From positions 3,534,001-3,598,000 of the forward strand of contig NZ_RJKL01000001.1 in assembly GCF_003751945.1 (NCBI RefSeq): a stretch of DNA of 64,000 bases, in the 5' to 3' direction. The position numbers and the translations under genes were made by a program. Under the pieces are notes generated by a model. It searched no databases. It worked only from the letters and a program-made list of their open reading frames with translations, and was not told the DNA's origin. Each line of letters begins with the position of its first letter. The stretch's first letter is position 1. Shown here in pieces: positions 26,850-35,616 of this stretch. This stretch comes from Couchioplanes caeruleus (GTDB taxonomy: Bacteria; Actinomycetota; Actinomycetes; Mycobacteriales; Micromonosporaceae).

Positions 26850-29369
26850 ATGACGCCTTCCACCCGTGCCCTGCTCATGCGGGGCTTGCTCAGCGCGGGC
26901 CTGACCGCGGCCACCCTCACCGCGACGCTGCCGGCCGCCGCGCACGCCGCGCCCGCGCACTCCGCGACCACCCGGACCGCGATGCTCGCCGATCCGAGCC
27001 CGAATCTGTACGAAGAGAAGATGAAGGTCCTGGTCAAGTTCGGCCTCGGCGAGCGCCTGGACCTGGCCGAGCGGACCGACCGCGACTTCGTCGTCGCGCT
27101 CTGGACCCACATCAAGGACAACAAGGACCACCTCGAGGTACGCGTCGCCGCCGAGGCCGCGTACACCGCCGAGCCGGATCTCCTGGCGGAGGCTTGCCGG
27201 CAGTTCATCCTGGTCGACGTGTTCACGGCGTTCGACCGTGACGTCGCCCGCGAGAAGGTCGAGGCCGACGAGAAGCGCCGCAGCGACCTCGCCCGCGCCG
27301 CCGCCGCGGCCGCCGTGGACATCGTGGCCGACGCCCCCATGCTCAGCGGCGACGACGCGAAGTTCCTCGAGCTGATCGCGGATCGCGTCGACGCGGTCAA
27401 GTGGCCCAAGGTGAAGGCCGGTGCAACCGCCGCGCGCAAGGGCACCGCGGAGCAGCAAAGCGAGTTCATCGGCACCGGTCTGGCCGCGACCGCCAAGCAG
27501 GACACCGAAGACCGCATCGCCCGCGAAGCGGAGTGGGACGAGGCGCAGAAGGCAGCCGCCCGCGCCCGCGCCGCCAAGAAGTCCGCCGCCGAGCTGGTCG
27601 GCATGGAGCCCACCGACCGGTTGCTGAACCTCCCCGACCGGGACTTCGTCACCGAGGTGTGGAACAACACCCCCGACGGCAGCGAGGTCCAGGCGGCCGC
27701 AATCCGCGCGGCCCGCAGCAACGAGCCGGACGCCTGGAAGACGTTCATCAACACCGGCGTCTACGAGGCCAAGGACCGCGACCGGCAGATCGCGTTCGAG
27801 AAGGCGCACCAGGCCAACCGGGCGGAAGCCGAGCGGCTGAAGGCCCTGGCGACCGAGAGCGGCGACCTCAACCTGCTCCACGCCACCAAGAAGGCCCTGG
27901 CCGGTGCGCCCGACGTCCTCGCCGACTTCCTGCGCGTGGGCCAGTACGACCTGGACCTGGCTACCGGCCTCGAGGCCGACGACGTGCACCCGACCTGGTC
28001 CGACAGCCCGGTCGCCGCGAAGTACGTCGCCAACGTCAGCGGCGCCGAGCTCAGGGTGCGCGACGAGGCCGGACACGGCGGCAAGGCCGCGCTCGTCTAC
28101 GCCGGCTCGGACGACAACACCCTGCAGTCGCACGCCTACCTGCGGTCAATGGCGCTGAGCCGGATCACGGTCAAGCCGACGACCACCCTGTCGTACTGGA
28201 TCCACCCGCAGAGCGGCACCGCCCGCCCCGGCGTGAAGACCCGCAACAGCACCTGCGTCGCGATCGACCTGGCGTTCAGCGACGGCTCGAACCTGCGCGA
28301 CACCGGACTGAAGGACCAGCGCGGCAACCAGATCCACCCGGCGCAGCAGTGCAGCAAGCTGACCGCCGACCGGTGGAACCACGTCGTCGTGAAGCTCGGC
28401 GGCGCCCTCGCCGACAAGCAGATCACCGGGCTCCACGTCGGCTACGACCAGCCGAACAACATCGGCGGCTTCCGCGGCCTGATCGACGACATCACCATCA
28501 CCGACCAGCCCGTCGAGGTCGGTGGCGACACCGGCGAGGCCCCCGACTACCCGGCCGACAAGCCGGTACGGGACTTCAACAGCGACGGCAAGGCCGACGT
28601 CTTCGTCCGCAAAGCCGCGGGCGAGCTCCTTCTCTACCGGGGCAACGGCAAAGGTTACTGGATCGACGCCGCCAACAGCCCCCTCATCGGTAGCACCGGC
28701 TTCGGCAAGTTCACGGCGCTCTTCTCCCCGGGCGACTTCAACGGCGACGGACTCGTCGACGTCATCGCCCGCACGTCCACCGGCGACCTGCTCCTCTACC
28801 GCGGCAACGGCAAGGGAAGCTGGATCGACCCGTCCAGCAGCATCAAGATCGGTGTGGGCTGGGACAGCTTCACCGCGGTCTTCTCCCCGGGCGACTTCAA
28901 CGGCGACGGCAACTCCGACGTCATCGCCCGCCTCGCCACCGGCGAACTCCGTCTCTACCGGGGCAACGGCAAGGGCGGCTGGATCGACTCCGCCAACAGC
29001 CCCATCATCGGCAGCACGGGCTGGGGCAAGTTCACCGCGATCTTCTCCCCCGGCGACTTCAACGGCGACGGCAACTCCGACGTCATCGCCCGCCTCGCCA
29101 CCGGCGAACTGCGCCTCTACCGGGGCAACGGCAAGGGCGGCTGGATCGACTCCGCCAACAGCCCCATCATCGGCAGCACGGGCTGGGGCAAGTTCACCGC
29201 GATCTTCTCCCCCGGCGACTTCAACGGCGACGGCTTCTCCGACGTCATCGTCCGTAACACCGCCGGAGACCTGCTCATGTACCGCGGCAACGGCAAGGGA
29301 AGCTGGGTCGACCCGTCCAGCAACATCAAGATCGGTGCCGGTTGGAACCAGTTCAACCTGATCTTCTGA
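26850..29369 (+). CDS. Secreted ALF-repeat protein with C-terminal FG-GAP beta-propeller
   Basis: An 839-residue protein from the ATG at 26850 with a signal peptide ('LLSAGLTAATLTATLPAAAH'). Residues about 45-370 are ALF repeats (short helical pairs with 'DRDFVVALW', 'FLRVGQYD' and similar). Residues about 375-560 look like a beta-sandwich that could bind carbohydrate. Five FG-GAP/VCBS-like units with Ca-binding 'GDFNGDG' motifs follow. The first half is a close paralogue of the protein at 35617 ('ADPSPNLYEEKMKVLVKFGL'), but the C-termini are unrelated. ALF repeats are known mainly from actinobacterial polymorphic toxins, one of which is encoded next door. Two strong terminators follow. Confidence 0.88.
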   Translation: MTPSTRALLMRGLLSAGLTAATLTATLPAAAHAAPAHSATTRTAMLADPSPNLYEEKMKVLVKFGLGERLDLAERTDRDFVVALWTHIKDNKDHLEVRVAAEAAYTAEPDLLAEACRQFILVDVFTAFDRDVAREKVEADEKRRSDLARAAAAAAVDIVADAPMLSGDDAKFLELIADRVDAVKWPKVKAGATAARKGTAEQQSEFIGTGLAATAKQDTEDRIAREAEWDEAQKAAARARAAKKSAAELVGMEPTDRLLNLPDRDFVTEVWNNTPDGSEVQAAAIRAARSNEPDAWKTFINTGVYEAKDRDRQIAFEKAHQANRAEAERLKALATESGDLNLLHATKKALAGAPDVLADFLRVGQYDLDLATGLEADDVHPTWSDSPVAAKYVANVSGAELRVRDEAGHGGKAALVYAGSDDNTLQSHAYLRSMALSRITVKPTTTLSYWIHPQSGTARPGVKTRNSTCVAIDLAFSDGSNLRDTGLKDQRGNQIHPAQQCSKLTADRWNHVVVKLGGALADKQITGLHVGYDQPNNIGGFRGLIDDITITDQPVEVGGDTGEAPDYPADKPVRDFNSDGKADVFVRKAAGELLLYRGNGKGYWIDAANSPLIGSTGFGKFTALFSPGDFNGDGLVDVIARTSTGDLLLYRGNGKGSWIDPSSSIKIGVGWDSFTAVFSPGDFNGDGNSDVIARLATGELRLYRGNGKGGWIDSANSPIIGSTGWGKFTAIFSPGDFNGDGNSDVIARLATGELRLYRGNGKGGWIDSANSPIIGSTGWGKFTAIFSPGDFNGDGFSDVIVRNTAGDLLMYRGNGKGSWVDPSSNIKIGAGWNQFNLIF
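28560..29366 (+). repeat. FG-GAP unit repeats, about 162 bp each
   Basis: The C-terminal coding region contains repeats with a 54-residue period. Units beginning near 28963 and 29125 are almost identical at DNA level ('GGCTGGATCGACTCCGCCAA' recurs), which suggests recent tandem duplication within the gene. Confidence 0.85.
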
Positions 29370-29370
29370 T

Positions 29371-29409
29371 CTCGGTGGGGCCGGCCCTGTACGGGCCGGC
29401 CCCACCGAG
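29371..29409 (+). terminator. Strong hairpin after the FG-GAP gene
   Basis: A perfect 17-bp stem (29371-29387 with 29393-29409, loop TGTAC) begins 2 bp after the stop codon. It lacks a T-run, as is common for actinobacterial terminators. Confidence 0.8.
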
Positions 29410-29434
29410 AACAACTGCCTGCATGCGATAAAAC

Positions 29435-29483
29435 GTGACCACCCCGGGGGAGCTGAATCTCCCCCGGGGTGGTCACTTTCTCG
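29435..29483. terminator. Second hairpin, probably bidirectional terminator
   Basis: A perfect 18-bp stem, 29435-29452 with 29459-29476, has a 6-nt loop. TTTCTC follows on the plus strand and GTTTTATC on the minus strand. It separates the FG-GAP gene from the convergent immunity gene and could stop both. The remaining bases to 29580 show nothing recognisable. Confidence 0.75.
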
Positions 29484-29580
29484 CGTGATTCGGCGTGCTC
29501 AATGCGCTCGCCATCGCATCGGCCGGGCGCCTGATATCCAGCAACCGCGTCCATCACGGACCGCTTTCGCAGGCGCTGCT

Positions 29581-30042
29581 TCAGGGATACCGCTCGAAGG
29601 CCTTCCTGAGCCCACCGGCGATGGTGCTCAAGTCGCTGAAGTCCAGTCCCGATGCCTCGATGTGCACAAGGCACAGGGCCGAGCTGTCGAAGGGGCCCTC
29701 CGAGGAGACCCACTGATCAACGGCCATGCCCACCATCCGCGCCGCGTGCTCCTCGGCCTCGGCAGATCCGCCGAGACCGGCACCCGACTCGAGCGGAGGA
29801 GTCGCGAGGATTATCGGTGGGGCGCCGTCTCCCCTGCTGTTGCGGAGGACTTGCGCCCGCCCGACCACCGGCCTTCCTCCATAGCGCTCATGAGCGATCG
29901 TGTAGTGGACGACTCCTGCATCGCAGCCTTCCGCTACGGCGGACAACCCGCCAAGACGGATTTCCGCATGGGTCACGTCTGCCAGATGCAGAGACAGATC
30001 CCTGACGCGGCGCTCGATCGACGATGCCACGACAAATCTCAT
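29581..30042 (-). CDS. Putative immunity protein of the adjacent polymorphic toxin
   Basis: A 153-residue soluble acidic protein. It starts 14 nt after the toxin stop with GGAAGG 5 nt before its ATG, so the two genes are co-transcribed. No named family is recognised; visible features are 'SIERRVRDLSLHLADVTHAE' and a C-terminal helix 'LRKAFERYP'. Polymorphic toxins of this architecture are nearly always followed by a small gene that neutralises the toxin tip, and position is the only evidence for that role here. Confidence 0.7.
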   Translation of the reverse strand: MRFVVASSIERRVRDLSLHLADVTHAEIRLGGLSAVAEGCDAGVVHYTIAHERYGGRPVVGRAQVLRNSRGDGAPPIILATPPLESGAGLGGSAEAEEHAARMVGMAVDQWVSSEGPFDSSALCLVHIEASGLDFSDLSTIAGGLRKAFERYP

Positions 30043-30056
30043 GATCGATGCCTTCC

Positions 30057-33000
30057 TCAGCAGCCGATGCCGGTGCTCGAGCTGGGCATGATTCTAGGAC
30101 GACCCAACTTCTTCAGGGTCTCGGTGGGCAGAGCGACGCCACCGTCCACCACATCCGCGGTGTGCGGCATGACGGCATCACCCGGAATATCCGCCTTGTT
30201 GATCACCGTACGAATGACCGTGTAGGGGCCTTCTTCCGGCAGCATCCCGTACGCCCGGCGTCCGTACTCCGCCGCACCACGCTCGGTGAACGAGAAGTAC
30301 TTGCTCTCCGTGCCGAAGGGGTTGGAGAACTGCCGTCCGCTGTGGATGTCCTTCAACTCTTTGCCTTGAACCGCTCGCCAGAGGTACGTCTGGCCCGGCT
30401 CGAGGTCACCCTGGTTGTGCACCAGAAGAGAGGCAGCGCCCGCGAGCACGTAGTACGTGTGGAGATCGGCAATGGTGAGGTTGTGGACCGGGGTGAAGGT
30501 CGTCCACTGCCGAACACCGGCGATCTGAACCGTGGTGCCCGCGCTGGTACGTAGCCACTGCCCAGCGGCCAGCTTCGCCGCAGGGACCCAGTCAGCCAGA
30601 GCCGGCACCCAGAAGGGGTGGTTGTCCGTTGCGGTGACGGCGGAGGTCTTGCTCCCGCGCGCACCGTCGGTGTCGACGGTGATCTCCACGAGGGATTTGT
30701 CACCCACGCTGGTGATGGTGTCGGTGACCACCCTGGCAGCGGTGGTGTTCTTGGTCGGGTCAGTGGCCATCACACGGTCGCCGACGCGTAGCTTCTCGAT
30801 TGCCCGCGTGGTGCCGTCGGCGAGCAGCACAGGGGTACCGGGTAGGAAGCTGCTCGGACGTCGAGGAATCGGGCAGGCGTCGGCGTCACGCTTGTTGCGC
30901 TGGGCGAGGCCGGCGAGTTCGTCACGCTTCTTGCTGGCGTCCTTGACGTTGTCGAGGAACTTGAGGAGCTTAGGTACAAGCTTGCCGATGTCCCACAGGG
31001 CACCGAGGATCTTCTTGCCCGGCAGAAGGTTCGCCAGACTCCAGAGACAGGCCTCGACATTGCCGTCCCGGACGCAGGACATGATGTCACCGACACCGGA
31101 CAGGTCGAGGAACAGCTGGTAGGCGTTCTCCTTGAAGAAGTCAAGGATGCTCTTCCCGGACTCCTCCTGCGCCCGACGCAGCTCCTCCTGCTGCTCAGGA
31201 GTGAGGAACTTCAACAGGTCCGGATCCAGAGGCCCCGGTGGTGTCGAACCGCTCGCCGCAGCGTCGGCGACGGCATCGTTGGCGCGCTTGCGCGCCGCTT
31301 CTTCGGCACGGTCAGCGGCTTTCTGCGCCTCGACGGCGTGCTCGAGGGCCTTGGTGGCGGCGGTCGCGGCGCTGTCGGCGTGCTTCTGGGCGCTGTCGGC
31401 CGCCTGCCTGGCCTTTGCGGCGTCGGCTTCGGCGCTGTCGGCGGCACCGCGAGCGGCGGCCGCGTCGGCCTCGGCCGCGGACGCGGCGCTGTTGGCGGCC
31501 GCCGCGTCGGCCTGCGCGGCCTGCGCGTTGCGTCCAGCGATCGCGGCGTCGTTGGCGGCCTCGTTGGCCGCCTGACGGGCAGCCGCGGCATCCGCGCGCG
31601 CCTGGGCGTCGGCACGGCCGGCGCTGGCCGCGGCGGCACGGGCGGCGGCACCGTCGGCAGCGGCCTGTGCCGCGGCTTGCTTGGCCTCCGCGGCGGAGCT
31701 CGCCGCCTCCGCGGCCGAGCGGGCCGCCTGTGCTGCCGCGGCATAGGCCGGCTTGACCTGCGCGTTTGCCCGGTCCGCGGCGGCCTCGGCCTGCTGCGCC
31801 GCGGTCACCGCCTCGTCCGCGCGGGCCTTCGCCGCTGCGGCTTGCTCGGCACCGATCGTCTTGGCCTGCTCGGCGACAAGCTTCACGAAGTCGGCGTCCA
31901 TGTCGGCGCCGGTGAACGGACTGACCATGCCGATCGCCGCGTTCGCCGGTTCAGCGATGCCCGCTGCCGACACGCGCGCCGCTGCGGCCGCGTTGACCGC
32001 GATCTCCGCCTGTGCGGCGGCTGCCACCGCTTCCGTCGTGGCCGCCTGTGCCTCGTCCTTGGTCCGGTCGGCCGCCCACAGCGACCGCACCGCCTCATCC
32101 GCAGCCTGCCCCGCCAACCGGACCGCCTCGTTCGCAGCCGCGGCCGCCTTCGCCTCCTGAGCGGTTGCCTCCGCCGCCTTCGCATCGGCGCGGACGCGCG
32201 CCGCATGTGTCGCCTTCGCCGCAGCCTCAGCCTTGTCTGCCGCCGCGTCGGCAGCCGCAGCCGCAGCGCGAGCCTTCTCCGCGGCAGCCCACGCCCGCTC
32301 CGCGGCCTGCTGGGCCTGGGTAGCTGCGGCACGGGCGTTCGCCGCCGCACCCGAGGCCGTGTTCGCTGAGCCGCGCGCAGAACGAGCTGCACCACCGGCG
32401 ACGCCCGCCTGTCGGTCGGCCTCGTCAGCCTGCCGTTGCGCCTCGTCCTTCTCCGCGCCACTGGCCGCGGCGGCCGCCGCCGAGCGCATCGCCGCGGCCT
32501 TCGCTTTGGCGGTCTGTTCCGCTCGTTCGGCGGCCATGGCCGCGTCACGGGCGCGCCGGGCCTTACTTTCCTGGTCCCATGCCCTGTCCTGGGCGTCAGC
32601 AGCAGCATCATCGGCGCCCTCGGCCCGCTGGCGCGCACCGGCCGCGATCGCGGCCTGCGCTTCGGCGTTGGCCCGCGCCGATCGCGCGACGGAGGCCTGT
32701 TGTTCGGCTTCGGCGCGGTGGCGGGCGGCGTTGGCACGTTCGGCCTCGGCGATCTGCCGCTGTCGCTTGGCCTCCGCGGCCTGCGCCTCGGCGATCTGCC
32801 GCTGCTGACGGGCCTTCTCCGCCTCGGCCCATGCCTTGGCCTCGGCGGCCTGCGCCTGCTCCCGCGCCTTCTTCGTCCGCGCCGCGGCCGTCTTCGCCGC
32901 ATCGGCCTGCTTCTTCGCCGCCGCGGCCAGTTTCGCCGCCGACGCCGCATGCTCCTGCGCGTGCTTACGCCACTGCTCCGCCTGCCGCGCGTGCGCCTCG

Positions 33001-34232
33001 GCCTTCGCCTGGGCGTCCTGCGCGTTGTTCGTGGCAATGGTGGCGTCGATCGCGTGCGCGGCGGTCGTGGTCGCACCCACCGCGGCGGTGGAGGCCTCGC
33101 TCATGCCCTGCGCGATCAGCGACCACTCCGCGCCGTAGGTCAACCCGGTCTCCACCAGGGTGTCCGCCGCCGACGTGGCGATCGCCGCCGCGGACTGGGC
33201 CTGCTCCGCGGCCTGCCGCGCGGCCGTCAGGTCGTTCGCGGTCTGCGCCTTCGCCGCATTCAGCTCCGCGGCCTTCGCCTGTGCCGTCGCGGAACCCGCC
33301 AGCACCCGCTGACTGTGCCGTGCCGCGTTCGCCGCACCCGCCATCGCGTTCGCCGCCCGCTGCAACGCCTTCACGCCGTCGCCGTGCGCCTTCAACAGCC
33401 GGGTCCGCGCCTCGGACGCCTTCTTCGCCCGCTGCGCCAGCTCCGACAGATCCTCGGCGGCCTTGTTGCGCGCCTCGAGATCCTTCAGATACTGCTCGCG
33501 GGCTTCCGCGTCGGCCTTCGCCGCCGCCGGATAGCCGGTGTCCCAGAACGCGGCCACCGCCGCATCATCGCCGGCAAGGGCCTGCTCGGCGGCCAGACGA
33601 AGCTGCGACTCCGCCGGCGCCGCCGCCGCGAACGTCTTCAACCTGTCCCGCAACTGGGTGGCCCGCTCGCGGGCGGTCGCGGCGACCTTCTCATCCTGTG
33701 CCCGGGCGATGTCCGCGCCGTAGGCCAGGAACGCTGCCCGGTCACCGTCGGTGCCCGCCAGCACCCGGGTCACCTCGGCGTTGAAGTTCGCGCCGCCCGT
33801 ACCCGCCATCGCCTTGATCTTGGCCAGGTTGTCCGCCGCGGTCTTGCGCTTCTCAGACGCGATCTGTGTCTCGAGCTGACGCTTGTCCACTGTGGCGAAC
33901 TTCTGAATCGCCGCCGCATCCGCCGACGCCAACGCGGCCAGCGCCGCGTCGCGCACCCGCGCCTCGGGGGCGAGCTGCGCCACATCGGCGACCGCCTTAC
34001 GCCACCGCTCCGCGTTCAGGTCGACACCGGTCGAGCCGTTCCATGATTCCGTCACCAACGGCGGCACCGGCACCGGGGTGCTGTTCGGCACCTCGGTCAC
34101 CACGCCGCGCCGGACGGATCCGGCGGACGGGGAGGCCGAGGCCGGGGGCACGTACACGAAGCTGGCGAGCACGGTCGCGGCCACGGACGCCGTCGCCAGC
34201 GCCCGCAAACGGGTGCGCAGGGAAGCATTCAT
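30057..34232 (-). CDS. ALF/coiled-coil/HINT polymorphic toxin
   Basis: About 1391 residues from the ATG at 34232 (GGATG about 9 nt upstream); an ATG at 34247 is the alternative. A signal peptide ('LATASVAATVLASFVYVPPA') leads to ALF repeats (about 55-265), then an exceptional Ala-rich coiled coil of about 800 residues ('KARAAAAAADAAADKAEAAA'). A helical pre-toxin segment ends near 1125. The HINT domain (about 1130-1273) has 'SFLPGTPVLLADGTTRAIEK', 'TATDNHPFWVP' and the terminal 'LHTYYVLAGAASLLVHN', where autocleavage would release the last 118 residues. That tip contains 'YLWRAVQGKELKDI' and 'KYFSFTERGAAEYGRRA', which faintly resemble an ADP-ribosyltransferase fold; this is a weak guess. It would be exported and used against neighbouring bacteria. 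Confidence 0.9.
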   Translation of the reverse strand: MNASLRTRLRALATASVAATVLASFVYVPPASASPSAGSVRRGVVTEVPNSTPVPVPPLVTESWNGSTGVDLNAERWRKAVADVAQLAPEARVRDAALAALASADAAAIQKFATVDKRQLETQIASEKRKTAADNLAKIKAMAGTGGANFNAEVTRVLAGTDGDRAAFLAYGADIARAQDEKVAATARERATQLRDRLKTFAAAAPAESQLRLAAEQALAGDDAAVAAFWDTGYPAAAKADAEAREQYLKDLEARNKAAEDLSELAQRAKKASEARTRLLKAHGDGVKALQRAANAMAGAANAARHSQRVLAGSATAQAKAAELNAAKAQTANDLTAARQAAEQAQSAAAIATSAADTLVETGLTYGAEWSLIAQGMSEASTAAVGATTTAAHAIDATIATNNAQDAQAKAEAHARQAEQWRKHAQEHAASAAKLAAAAKKQADAAKTAAARTKKAREQAQAAEAKAWAEAEKARQQRQIAEAQAAEAKRQRQIAEAERANAARHRAEAEQQASVARSARANAEAQAAIAAGARQRAEGADDAAADAQDRAWDQESKARRARDAAMAAERAEQTAKAKAAAMRSAAAAAASGAEKDEAQRQADEADRQAGVAGGAARSARGSANTASGAAANARAAATQAQQAAERAWAAAEKARAAAAAADAAADKAEAAAKATHAARVRADAKAAEATAQEAKAAAAANEAVRLAGQAADEAVRSLWAADRTKDEAQAATTEAVAAAAQAEIAVNAAAAARVSAAGIAEPANAAIGMVSPFTGADMDADFVKLVAEQAKTIGAEQAAAAKARADEAVTAAQQAEAAADRANAQVKPAYAAAAQAARSAAEAASSAAEAKQAAAQAAADGAAARAAAASAGRADAQARADAAAARQAANEAANDAAIAGRNAQAAQADAAAANSAASAAEADAAAARGAADSAEADAAKARQAADSAQKHADSAATAATKALEHAVEAQKAADRAEEAARKRANDAVADAAASGSTPPGPLDPDLLKFLTPEQQEELRRAQEESGKSILDFFKENAYQLFLDLSGVGDIMSCVRDGNVEACLWSLANLLPGKKILGALWDIGKLVPKLLKFLDNVKDASKKRDELAGLAQRNKRDADACPIPRRPSSFLPGTPVLLADGTTRAIEKLRVGDRVMATDPTKNTTAARVVTDTITSVGDKSLVEITVDTDGARGSKTSAVTATDNHPFWVPALADWVPAAKLAAGQWLRTSAGTTVQIAGVRQWTTFTPVHNLTIADLHTYYVLAGAASLLVHNQGDLEPGQTYLWRAVQGKELKDIHSGRQFSNPFGTESKYFSFTERGAAEYGRRAYGMLPEEGPYTVIRTVINKADIPGDAVMPHTADVVDGGVALPTETLKKLGRPRIMPSSSTGIGC

Positions 34233-34265
34233 TACAGGGGCATCCATTCAGAAAGGCATGCGGAG

Positions 34266-34297
34266 AAGCCCGTCCTCCACAGAGGACGGGCCTTTCT
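34266..34297 (-). terminator. Terminator between the short ALF gene and the toxin gene
   Basis: A 10-bp stem, 34268-34277 with 34282-34291, loop CACA, is followed by CTTTCT on the plus strand and CTTCTC on the minus strand. It lies just after the stop of the ALF gene at 34308 and before the toxin start, so the toxin probably has its own promoter in the short gap. Confidence 0.75.
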
Positions 34298-34307
34298 ATC
34301 CGTACGA

Positions 34308-35387
34308 TCAGGCGGTCGGCGTCGCGGGGGTGTTCAACGCCTGCTCGGCGGCGAGGGCCTGCTCGTAGAGAGCGGTCCACGAGGCGGCCTGGGCCGCGGC
34401 GTTCTTCTGCTCCTCGAGCCACTGCTCCCGGGTGCCCTGCGCCGTGTCCGCGATGGCCTGCCAGTTCGGGCTCGTGGCGCTGCCCGCGGCCTGCGACACC
34501 TGCTGCCACGTGTCGGCCTGCTTCTGCGCGACCTGCTGCGCCTGCGCCCACGCCAGCCGCGGTGCGCCGGTCTGCGCCCCGACCGTCGCCCACGCCCGCG
34601 CCGCGGCGGCGCGCGCCTGCTCCTGCGCCTCGCCCACGGTCTCGCGGGCCGCCTTCTCGGCGGCCTGCGCCTCGATCACCAGACGATTCGTCGTCGCGCG
34701 CCAGCGCGCATCCTCGTCGGCGCACCGCTTGCGGTGCATCTGCAGGTCCAGCCCGGCCGCGCTCACCCAGCCGTGGGTCAGGAACTCCGCGACGTCGGCG
34801 TCCGTCGAACCCTCGGCGACCGCCCGGCCCGCCCACGCGCGGACCTGCGCACCCGGGTCACCATCACGCAGCCGGACCACGAAGTCGCGGTCCTCCTGGC
34901 GGACCTTCGCCGCCTCGCCGGCCTCGAACTCGATGTTCTTCTTGTCGCGCTCCAGCGCGGCGGCGTAACCGGTCTTCGCGAACTCCGCCAGCTCCGCGTC
35001 CGTACCCTGCAACGCCCACCGTCCGGCCGCGTTCACCCACGGATACCGGTCCGCCGGGTGCGTCAGCACCATTCGGTTCGCAAAGTCGACGTTGCGCTGC
35101 CGGGTCCGCTCCGCGCGGGCCACCGCCGCGTCATAGCCGGTCGCCAGGAACGCCGCGATCGCCGCGTCGCCCGCGCTGGACAGCAACGCCGCCCGCGCCG
35201 CGCTGCGTACCTCCGGGCGGTAGTCGTCGGTGGACAGCCACCGCACGAACGCCCGGTCCGCCTCGGCCTGATCCGACCTGGTGTCCATCATCACGACCGC
35301 CGGCAGGCCGGCCGCCAGCGCCGGACCCGACACCGTCACCGCACTCACCGCCGCCGCGACCGCTACGAGCAGGCTCCGCCCACGCAT
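34308..35387 (-). CDS. Secreted short ALF-repeat protein without toxin payload
   Basis: A 359-residue protein from the ATG at 35387, with GGGGGA 7 nt upstream and a signal peptide ('LLVAVAAAVSAVTVSGPALA'). It has four or so ALF repeats ('ALLSSAGDAAIAAFLATGYD', 'AELAEFAKTGYAAALERD', 'DADVAEFLTHGW'). The C-terminal helical region is rich in Ala, Gln and Trp ('QTGAPRLAWAQAQQVAQKQA'). It carries neither HINT nor tip. It lies upstream of the toxin on the same strand, and its repeats match the toxin's N-terminal ALF region in style. It might assist export or act as a decoy or scaffold; this is inference. Confidence 0.85.
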   Translation of the reverse strand: MRGRSLLVAVAAAVSAVTVSGPALAAGLPAVVMMDTRSDQAEADRAFVRWLSTDDYRPEVRSAARAALLSSAGDAAIAAFLATGYDAAVARAERTRQRNVDFANRMVLTHPADRYPWVNAAGRWALQGTDAELAEFAKTGYAAALERDKKNIEFEAGEAAKVRQEDRDFVVRLRDGDPGAQVRAWAGRAVAEGSTDADVAEFLTHGWVSAAGLDLQMHRKRCADEDARWRATTNRLVIEAQAAEKAARETVGEAQEQARAAAARAWATVGAQTGAPRLAWAQAQQVAQKQADTWQQVSQAAGSATSPNWQAIADTAQGTREQWLEEQKNAAAQAASWTALYEQALAAEQALNTPATPTA

Positions 35388-35616
35388 CACATGTCCCCCG
35401 TATTTCAGCAAAGTCGGGCGACATTGAAGCACGGGGCACCGACACATCCATAGCCGGATCCCGATCGCCGCCGTGAGTCGATATTCACACCGCTGCCGGT
35501 GTTGCGACGGAGTGCGGACGACGGTTAGCGTTCGCCGCCGTCCATGCGCCGCGGTCTTCACATCCGTGCTGCGCCGGCACCACCACACTTCACTGCCACG
35601 GGGACACAACACTTTC

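Noticed and set aside
26819..29414. Long minus-strand frames opposite the FG-GAP gene
   Set aside because: They mirror the repeat structure of the plus-strand gene and have no ribosome-binding sites or family features.
31211..33784. Several long Arg/Pro- or Ala-rich frames opposite or overlapping the toxin coiled coil
   Set aside because: They arise from the low-complexity GC-rich coding sequence of the Ala-rich rod; none has a start signal.
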